A stretch of 12,870 bases of DNA from Discostella pseudostelligera (taxonomy: Eukaryota > Bacillariophyta > Thalassiosirophyceae > Thalassiosirales > Thalassiosiraceae): contig JALLBK010000683.1 of NCBI GenBank assembly GCA_036940085.1, positions 1 through 12,870 on the forward strand, given 5' to 3'. The notes below the pieces were generated by a model that ran no database searches, was not told where the DNA came from, and worked only from the letters and a program-made list of their open reading frames with translations. Position numbers and translations under genes: made by a program. Below, one piece after another: positions 7,401 to 12,870 of the stretch. How positions within the stretch are numbered: position 1 is the first letter of the stretch; every line of letters starts with the position of its first letter.

Positions 7401-7868
7401 TTATTTTGCCGTCGGGCTACACTTTCCTAACATGCGCGAAAATTCATAAAAATCAATCTCTCCCGATCCATCCTCGTCAATCTTATTGAACAATTCTTCG
7501 ACGTCAATGGTCAATCCAAAATCGTGCTTGATTATCTTAATCATCGTTTCCTTCTTAACGTGTCCCGTCTTGTCAGGGCGTCCTCCACAAGCCGCGAATG
7601 CATCGATCATATCATTCTCATTACCCATCGTTGCAGCGCGGTTCTTCTGACCTTCCACGACCTTCAGAAATTCACCAAAATCGATCGAGCCGCTCATGTT
7701 GTCATCGATCTCATTGATCATTTGAAACAGCTCATCTTCTGTGGGCCGTTGCCCCATGGCTTCCAATACTTGGCGTAGCTCCCATACATCGATTGTGCCA
7801 CTTTTATCTTTGTCAAAACTGAGGAATGCTCGACGGCATCCGTCGACATCCTCTTGACTCAAGACCAT
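7401..7868 (-). CDS. Calmodulin-like EF-hand protein (possibly axonemal dynein LC4-like)
   Basis: From ATG 7868 this is a 155-residue protein with four EF-hand positions. Loops 1, 2 and 4 are canonical: 'DKDKSGTIDVWE', 'DDNMSGSIDFGE' and 'DEDGSGEIDFYE'. The third, around 'RPDKTGHVKKET', lacks acidic residues at loop positions 1 and 12 and probably does not bind calcium. The spacing between hands 2 and 3 is longer than in calmodulin, and the helix 'IIKHDFGLTIDVEELFNKI' precedes hand 4. This looks to me like the outer-arm dynein light-chain 4 group, but that is from memory and weak; a generic calcium sensor is the safe call. The frame stays open upstream to 8111, but that part overlaps the last exon of the hydrolase gene and reads as non-coding. 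Its stop is 34 bp from the stop of the convergent kinase gene, so the two 3' UTRs probably overlap. Confidence 0.88.
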   Translation of the reverse strand: MVLSQEDVDGCRRAFLSFDKDKSGTIDVWELRQVLEAMGQRPTEDELFQMINEIDDNMSGSIDFGEFLKVVEGQKNRAATMGNENDMIDAFAACGGRPDKTGHVKKETMIKIIKHDFGLTIDVEELFNKIDEDGSGEIDFYEFSRMLGKCSPTAK

Positions 7869-8085
7869 CGTGGTCACTCCTTCACCAAATTCAATTATTT
7901 TGTGTGGGGCGAATGGAACCACACAATGGTAAAGAAGTTTAAAATTTCCAAAATGAGGAGAGATGAAGATGGACCAACCTCGCATAGAGGTTGCAACAAG
8001 CAAGGTGAAAGTGATGACACTTCTTGTGAATGAACATCGGCAATGCTTTGGATCATCGAGTAGTAGTGAACCGAAACTCCAAAGC
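7869..8085. other. Upstream region of the EF-hand gene and 3' flank of the hydrolase gene
   Basis: This 217-bp tandem gap should hold the hydrolase 3' UTR and the EF-hand promoter. Unlike the other promoter-side regions it has no CCCGCCA motif. I see no gene in it. Confidence 0.45.
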
Positions 8086-9360
8086 TTACAGCCATCCAGC
8101 CCATTTCTCAATCACAGCTTCATCTCCATACCATGGCCTGCCTTCTCGATGAAACTTAGTGAGGTCTGAACAACAACACAGGGTTGGATGAGACCTGATG
8201 AGACTCAGGCAAAAAGATGCATTGGCTCAATGCGAACTGTGATAATACTCACCCGGTGCCACGATATCACCACCAAAGACATCACTCCAACAGAAATGCC
8301 CGACATCGTCCAAAACCAACGCGTCTGCATGTGGCATAAACTCTTTCATGGCTAATGCACTCTGAATCGGAGTAACGCCATCTCCATCATATTGGGTACC
8401 ATCCGATCCTACTGGGCAACAGAAGGAGTATGCCCCCCGTGTCAAATCACCGCTCGAGTCACCCTTATATCCCGTCCCACCCACAGCCAAAGCTCGCACA
8501 CCACTACTTGCATCTATGATTTCACTATTGACCCATTCCACTCCCTTGAATGCCGGTCCTGGGGCATTGCCATGGGGAGATCCAAGTGTAATGATTGAAT
8601 GAACGAGTTTTTGCCCATCATACGACTTGCCACCATAGTTTCTATTGCTGAGATACGCTCGACATATCCACCCTCCGGCTGAATGACCAATTAATGCCAC
8701 TTTTCCCATTGGTGCAGGTGCCGATAAAAATGATCCCTTGGGATTCCATAACGGATATTTGTCTACTTCAGCACTTCCACCGACTTCTAGTACTCCCCCG
8801 GGATTGTTACGAAAATCTTGGTAGAGATCGATGACATTGTAATTAATGTTGGGTATGAGAATTTGTGGATCTCGCATTCTCCCTTTCTCATTGTCCAATG
8901 ACTTTTCTAGTGCCTCCATTGTAGTTCGTTCAAAATCTCCCAAATTCCCAGCAACACCTGCCAAATGTCGAACTGTAAAATCAATCCTTTCCAGCATTGG
9001 TCTCATACTCCTCCCACCCAAGCATGGCAACCAATGCCAATTGGGCATGGGGACTACGACTGTGGGAATACCAATGTTGTTGAGTGATTGTGCAAGGGGG
9101 AGGAATTCATCTTTGCCAGTGAGAAAGCCAGGTACTATAACAGCTGCACGTATATTAGGCAGCAGTGGGAGAGATCCCCCTCCTTGATTTGTGGGGTAAG
9201 CATCTCGTCGTGTTGTTGTGATTCTTGCGCTATCAAATAATGCACCATTGCTTCGAAGATTGTGGAGCAATGGATTGGTTGAGAAGGCAAGGCCTTTTTC
9301 GACTACGAGCACAAGGACGATGCAAAGGATTCCCAAGTGAAGCATGAATGCCATCGTCAA
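8086..9360 (-). CDS. Plastid-targeted alpha/beta hydrolase (lipase/esterase, PGAP1-like), two exons
   Basis: Exons 9360-8253 and 8165-8086 join across an 87-bp intron (donor GTGAGT, acceptor TTCAG) to give 395 residues. The second exon encodes 'LTKFHREGRPWYG' and 'EKWAGWL', a C-terminus I recall from plant and algal members, so splicing is well supported; unspliced sequence would stop at 8227 after a few unrelated residues. The N-terminus 'MAFMLHLGILCIVLVLVV' is a strong signal peptide, followed by 'GLAFSTNP', an ASAFAP-like site with Phe at +1, typical of import into secondary plastids. The hydrolase core has 'VPGFLTGKDEF' (76-86), the nucleophile elbow GHSAGG with Ser227, a probable acid Asp327 in 'DGDGVTP' and a probable His355 in 'DDVGHFCWSD'. 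It probably cleaves an ester, perhaps of a plastid lipid; the substrate is unknown. It is divergent from the LRR gene. Confidence 0.9.
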
Positions 9361-9524
9361 TATTTTTGAAGTTGATTGATCGGCAAATCGTAGGCGCTGT
9401 CGAGCACTCGAGCACCCCGCCCATAAGTACGCCTCGTCGAGCGATGACTAAAGCAATTCAATTCAATTGAGTTCGAATGAAATCTGAAATAAATCCACAG
9501 TCTGCGTGCGTGGCAATTGGATGT

Positions 9525-9560
9525 TGGCGCCATTTTCAGTGACCTCCCGCCATTTTCTGA
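9525..9560. promoter_or_regulatory. Paired CGCCATTTTC elements within E2F-like sites
   Basis: TGGCGCCA (9525-9532) is a palindrome that overlaps CGCCATTTTCAG (9529-9540). A second near-identical element, CGCCATTTTCTG (9549-9560), lies exactly 20 bp further on, inside TCCCGCCATTTTC. Twenty base pairs is close to two helical turns, so both would face the same side of the DNA. The pair is 165-200 bp upstream of the hydrolase ATG. Confidence 0.5.
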
Positions 9561-9628
9561 CATTCAACCTACATGAGGAACAGTACCCTTTTACTACATA
9601 CTGACTCCGTCGTTTGATACAAAGGAGC

Positions 9629-9653
9629 TAATTTTAAAAATAATTTAAAATTA
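9629..9653. repeat. AT-rich perfect inverted repeat
   Basis: TAATTTTAAA (9629-9638) and TTTAAAATTA (9644-9653) are exact reverse complements around AATAA. It lies about 120 bp upstream of the LRR ATG. It could act as an easily melted promoter element or a binding site; AT-rich composition also makes chance palindromes likely. Confidence 0.4.
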
Positions 9654-9700
9654 AAAGATACTATTAATTCCTACGTGACTTTTCGTGACCTCCACCTTCA

Positions 9701-9711
9701 ACCCGCCAAAA
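9701..9711. promoter_or_regulatory. E2F-like site ACCCGCCAAAA
   Basis: Another CCCGCCAAAA copy lies 64-74 bp upstream of the chosen LRR start. It matches the right arm of the inverted repeat near the Kelch gene over ten bases (CCCGCCAAAA). It is the copy closest to a start codon and may fall in the 5' UTR. Confidence 0.4.
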
Positions 9712-9774
9712 CCAAACCCAGCACCGATCGAGCACCGAGAGCAAACAAGCACAAAGCACAGAACAAAAACAACC

Positions 9775-11778
9775 ATGGACATGGTTCCGGCGGCAAACGC
9801 GGCGGCGGCGGCGTTCCCCCGCTACAGCAAACGATCGACTCATATTCGTATCCATCGCACGGTCACATCCATTCCCAATCAAGATTTTTTCAACTACGAC
9901 AAATTGGTCGCGATAGAGCTGCCGAAGGGTCTGGAACGAATCGGCGTCAATGCATTTTATGGGTGCATAACATTGACTGAAATTCGCATTCCTTCCAGTG
10001 TCGATAGAATTGAGAATGGGACATTTAATGGATGCACCTCCTTGAATAATATTCATCTCTGTGAAGGGCTTCGTCGTATTGGAAAGAAGGCATTCTGCGA
10101 TTGTACATCGCTGACGAGCATTTCCATCCCGCCCACTGTCGTATCCACTGGCGAGAGTGCATTTCAAGGATGCACATCATTGAAAGAGATTCGTTTATGT
10201 GAGGGCCTTCAACGCATTGCAACTGAGGCATTCCGTCAGTGCATATCACTGACAAGCATTGACATCCCGTCCACTGTCGTTTCTATTGACGAGAAAGCAT
10301 TTTTCGCATGCCAATCATTGAAGGAGATTTTTCTGAAGGAAGGCCTCCAAACAATACACAGTGCCTTTTATTACTGCCCATCATTGACGCATATCAGCAT
10401 CCCATCTACTGTAACTGCTCTTGACAGTTTTACATTTGGATTTTCCTCTATCGAGAAGGTTCTCCAGTGTGAAGGACTTCTTTCAATTAATCGTTGTGCG
10501 TTCTGTTCATGTGATGGTTTGGAACGCATATGGATTCCTTCCACGGTGACAACAATCGAAGAGTGGGCATTTAGAAGTTGCAAGAAGTTGAAGTATGTTT
10601 ATTTTTGCGATTGGTGGTGCAAATGTCANATTGGTGGTGCAAATGTCACTTCCATAGATGAAGAGGCATTCAATTATTGCACTTCATTGGTGAATGTCCG
10701 ACTCCGCGATGGCCTCCTGTCTATTTCTTCCAAGACATTCTACGGTTGCAAATCTCTCCTCACAATCAATATCCCATCGACTGTCACTTCCATTTCTGAA
10801 AATGCATTTTCCGACTGCAACTTTCTGCGAAATGTCTTCATTTCTCCATCATCGACATTGGGGCAAGTTAAGTATGAAGCTGCATTCTGTAGTATCGCGG
10901 ATTTGGGTTGTACGTTTGACATGCTTCGGAGTCGGTTTGATGACTTACCGATTCATCGGTTGTGTTTTCATCATGCGCACCAACCCTTGGAATACAACAA
11001 TGCATACGAGCTGCTTAAAGAAATGGTCCGGTACCGTAGAACAAACGGGGCTAAAGTTGACTGTCTGGGAATGACCCCCCTGCACGTATTGGCATGTTCG
11101 GGGACGCATGATCTGAGACTCTACCGATGCCTCATTGACAAATTCCCTAGGGCAATGATCACTAAAGATAGGTGGGGTGAACCTCCTCTTGTGTATGTGC
11201 TGCTATCAGAACCCCCGATGGAGATCATTCACTACTTCTTTGAAATGCATCGGTTAAAATGGGGCAAGTTGCCGATTGACTTTGGCGAAATGATCAAAAC
11301 ACTCGCCATGTGCAAATCGAAAGGATATCTCAACTACACAATAAAAGCTCAGAGAACCTACTTCCCAAACCTCAAGGTAGAATGGCCGGGAATTCTAGCC
11401 GATGTTCTTGCATGCGATGGCCCTAAAACTTGCGTGGAACTCTTGAGAGCTAGTGCTTTTTACTGTTCCAGTAGGATGAGCCGAGACCATTCTTTAGAAA
11501 TCAATCAAATGGTTTCTGATATCGTCGAGAGCAAAACTTATGATGCAGAAAAGTCGGATGAGTTGTACAGGCTGCAAATTGGTTACACAATGTTGCACCA
11601 TACTGATCTGAAGAATGCATGCACAGTTCTCGAGTTGGCAATTTGGAGGGCTTTGTTAAATGAGTCATTGCAACTCCACCAATCAACGAATATAGTTCGG
11701 AATGTCAGGAAGAAAATGCGCTTGGATTGTGGAGGGGTATTTCAGATAGTGATACCCAACGTGTTGTCTTTTCTGTAG
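9775..11778 (+). CDS. BspA-type leucine-rich-repeat protein with ankyrin-like C-terminal domain
   Basis: From ATG 9775 (context AACCATGG) the frame gives 667 residues; an upstream ATG at 9685 adds 30 residues of low quality. Residues about 25-370 are tandem repeats with a 23-residue period, of the form 'AFxxCxSLxxIxIPSTVTSIxxx', the LRR_5 family first known from bacterial BspA proteins. The following part (about 400-667) holds one ankyrin-like unit 'GMTPLHVLACSGTHDLRLY' and 'RWGEPPLVYVLL', then helical sequence ending 'LDCGGVFQIVIPNVLSFL'. From memory, this LRR-plus-C-terminal architecture forms a large family in thalassiosiroid diatoms; its role is unknown, presumably protein binding. There is no signal peptide, so it is probably intracellular. 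One repeat (near 10560-10670) is about 10 codons too long because of a 19-bp duplication around an unresolved base at 10629, so that part of the protein is unreliable. Confidence 0.85.
   Translation: MDMVPAANAAAAAFPRYSKRSTHIRIHRTVTSIPNQDFFNYDKLVAIELPKGLERIGVNAFYGCITLTEIRIPSSVDRIENGTFNGCTSLNNIHLCEGLRRIGKKAFCDCTSLTSISIPPTVVSTGESAFQGCTSLKEIRLCEGLQRIATEAFRQCISLTSIDIPSTVVSIDEKAFFACQSLKEIFLKEGLQTIHSAFYYCPSLTHISIPSTVTALDSFTFGFSSIEKVLQCEGLLSINRCAFCSCDGLERIWIPSTVTTIEEWAFRSCKKLKYVYFCDWWCKCXIGGANVTSIDEEAFNYCTSLVNVRLRDGLLSISSKTFYGCKSLLTINIPSTVTSISENAFSDCNFLRNVFISPSSTLGQVKYEAAFCSIADLGCTFDMLRSRFDDLPIHRLCFHHAHQPLEYNNAYELLKEMVRYRRTNGAKVDCLGMTPLHVLACSGTHDLRLYRCLIDKFPRAMITKDRWGEPPLVYVLLSEPPMEIIHYFFEMHRLKWGKLPIDFGEMIKTLAMCKSKGYLNYTIKAQRTYFPNLKVEWPGILADVLACDGPKTCVELLRASAFYCSSRMSRDHSLEINQMVSDIVESKTYDAEKSDELYRLQIGYTMLHHTDLKNACTVLELAIWRALLNESLQLHQSTNIVRNVRKKMRLDCGGVFQIVIPNVLSFL
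10610..10648 (+). repeat. Exact 19-bp tandem duplication flanking an ambiguous base
   Basis: The 19 bases at 10610-10628 recur unchanged at 10630-10648, separated only by the single N at 10629. The second copy reads 'IGGANV' and leads into a normal repeat, while the first reads 'DWWCKC', unlike any LRR unit. The total insert breaks the otherwise steady 23-residue spacing. An assembly join across overlapping contig ends is the likeliest cause; a real duplication is possible. Confidence 0.75.
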
Positions 11779-12053
11779 ACAGCTGGGCGAACTCAGTAAC
11801 CACACTTCAGTCTCCAACAACAGTGTCTACAAGGGAGCTATCTACCCCGATGAATAAACAACAACTGACGCATAGTAACAATGTTGAGTGAGTTATCCTA
11901 TAGTCCACATCATCTTTATCTACTTATTCGAGAAAGCGTCGCCATCGAATGAAATGGCGGAGTCGAGATGCTTGATGTGCCTTGTGTGTGTCAACGCGGA
12001 ATTAAAATTTTCAAGGAGGATTTTCAAATGCATTGGACGGTATTACTTCAACA
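11779..12053. other. Tandem intergenic region between LRR and coiled-coil genes
   Basis: This 275-bp region would hold the LRR 3' UTR and the upstream region of the coiled-coil gene. An AATAAA lies at about 11853. No CCCGCCA motif is present. A 62-codon open frame at 11888-12076 is not convincing as a gene. Confidence 0.45.
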
Positions 12054-12870
12054 ATGACGGACCGGACATACATTAATCGGCGGCATTTACCTTGTGGACC
12101 TCACTCTCCTTCGAAACCAGCATTGTCAAAAGAAGAAGCTTCCAAACGGTTCACACGGGGTGCACTGAAAGATGCCTGCCGAAGAGATAAAACGAAGGAG
12201 GTTGCTGCGGACGCCTCACGCAAACGCATCGCAATAACTGTTCAGAGCCAACAAGTGGCACAACGCGGAGCTCGGAATTCTGCGAATGCCTCTGGCCAGC
12301 TACGATTGCTCGATGAAAAAGTGAAAATGTGTGCTCGCAAATTCAACGAGGCCAAGGCGGCAGCGGATCGAATAGAGGAAGATGTTAAGAGTCAAAGTGA
12401 CGAGTTGGCTGAGCTCGAACTTGAGGCAAAGGCACTGCATGAGATGTTGGAAGGGGAGAATTCAGATGCAAAAAAGATCGCTAGCATTACTGAGGATATT
12501 AATGAGGCTGATCATTGTTCAGAGGAAATGTTAGTTTATCGACATCAGTTGAATTATATGCATCAGCGACTTGGGAACAACTCTGTCTCACTTGATGGGC
12601 AAATAGGAGAAATGTCAGCCACGTTGTCTTCTGCACAAAAGGAAAGAGACCGTAGCCAGAATATGCTTTCAGAGTTAGAGTCAAGTTCATTTTGCGCGTC
12701 GACGGAGCTGGATGACACAATAAAATATTTGCTTATTGTTGATAATGAACGGAGTCGCGAGCTCTCCAGAAAGCAACAAGAAGCTGTCAGTGCAGAAAGA
12801 ATGGAGAAGTGGAATATCAATCGAGTAAATTCGAACATGGCGATGCACGAGTCTCTCGCAGATGAAAATA
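12054..12870 (+). CDS. Hypothetical coiled-coil protein, 3' end beyond the window
   Basis: An open frame starts at ATG 12054 ('MTDRTYINRRHLPCGPHS') and runs 272 codons to the window edge without a stop. An in-frame TAA at 12003 supports this start, unless an upstream intron exists. The first 40 residues or so are basic and Pro/Ser-containing. From about residue 85 the sequence becomes long, charged and helical, with heptad-like spacing ('RLLDEKVKMCARKFNEAKAA', 'ELAELELEAKALHEMLEG', 'LSSAQKERDRSQNMLSELE'), indicating an extended coiled coil. I do not recognise the family. A cytoskeletal, motor-linked or chromosome-structural role would fit the shape, but nothing here decides it. No enzymatic motif or membrane segment is visible. 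Confidence 0.7.
   Translation, partial: MTDRTYINRRHLPCGPHSPSKPALSKEEASKRFTRGALKDACRRDKTKEVAADASRKRIAITVQSQQVAQRGARNSANASGQLRLLDEKVKMCARKFNEAKAAADRIEEDVKSQSDELAELELEAKALHEMLEGENSDAKKIASITEDINEADHCSEEMLVYRHQLNYMHQRLGNNSVSLDGQIGEMSATLSSAQKERDRSQNMLSELESSSFCASTELDDTIKYLLIVDNERSRELSRKQQEAVSAERMEKWNINRVNSNMAMHESLADEN

Larger units (their letters stand above)
9361..9774. promoter_or_regulatory. Divergent upstream region of hydrolase and LRR genes
   Basis: This 414-bp region lies between two divergent start codons. It holds E2F-like motifs near 9525-9553 and 9701-9711, an AT-rich perfect inverted repeat at 9629-9653, and two copies of GTGACCTCC (9539-9547 and 9685-9693). The LRR frame is open back to an ATG at 9685, but the first part (to 9774) is Pro/Thr/Lys-rich and includes a motif copy, so I treat it as 5' UTR. 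No RNA gene is seen. Confidence 0.5.

Noticed and set aside
7869..8111. Upstream extension of the EF-hand protein by about 80 residues
   Set aside because: It overlaps the last exon of the hydrolase gene at its far end and shows no domain or targeting signal; ATG 7868 starts just before the first EF-hand.
11888..12076. Plus-strand 62-codon open frame with a hydrophobic start
   Set aside because: It overlaps the start of the better-supported coiled-coil frame, has no recognisable motif and no conserved context.
1..12870. Search for tRNA, rRNA, CRISPR, insertion sequences or viral genes
   Set aside because: No cloverleaf-like, array-like or transposase/capsid-like sequence was recognised on either strand by eye.

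Overview
This looks like a gene-dense piece of nuclear genome from a photosynthetic stramenopile, most likely a diatom and perhaps a centric one. Reasons: short GT-AG introns (81-118 bp) inside conserved protein genes; small intergenic gaps; plastid proteins of secondary-plastid type (a hydrolase whose signal peptide ends at an 'LAF' ASAFAP-like site, and a Hik2/CSK-type sensor kinase); poly-Ser/Asp/Glu/Thr tracts; and a BspA-type leucine-rich-repeat protein with a C-terminal domain I associate with diatoms. The organism call is inference; no rRNA or other taxonomic marker is present.

Layout. 2-406 (+): 3' end of an FKBP-type peptidyl-prolyl isomerase. 570-2813 (-): six-exon gene for a 589-aa Kelch-BTB-BACK protein, a probable cullin-3 adaptor, convergent with the FKBP gene. 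3108-4613 (-): TrmB-family tRNA (guanine-N7) methyltransferase with a long N-terminal extension and acidic insertions. 5075-7366 (+): GAF-like plus histidine-kinase protein resembling chloroplast sensor kinase; it is divergent from TrmB. 7401-7868 (-): 155-aa EF-hand protein whose stop lies 34 bp from the kinase stop. 8086-9360 (-): two-exon plastid-targeted alpha/beta hydrolase. 9775-11778 (+): BspA-type LRR protein with an ankyrin-like C-terminal part, divergent from the hydrolase; it contains an ambiguous base inside a 19-bp tandem duplication. 12054-12870 (+): start of a coiled-coil protein that runs off the window.

There is no operon, mobile element, CRISPR array or RNA gene that I can see. 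The genes do not form one obvious pathway, though several have likely plastid links (kinase, hydrolase, perhaps FKBP and TrmB). The strongest non-coding signal is a motif of the form TTCCCGCCA(A/T), or its reverse complement TGGCGGGAA, which matches the eukaryotic E2F/DP consensus. By eye I find about nine copies, all in the promoter-side regions of the Kelch, TrmB/kinase and hydrolase/LRR genes and none in the coding exons, including a perfect 11-bp inverted repeat of it upstream of the Kelch gene.
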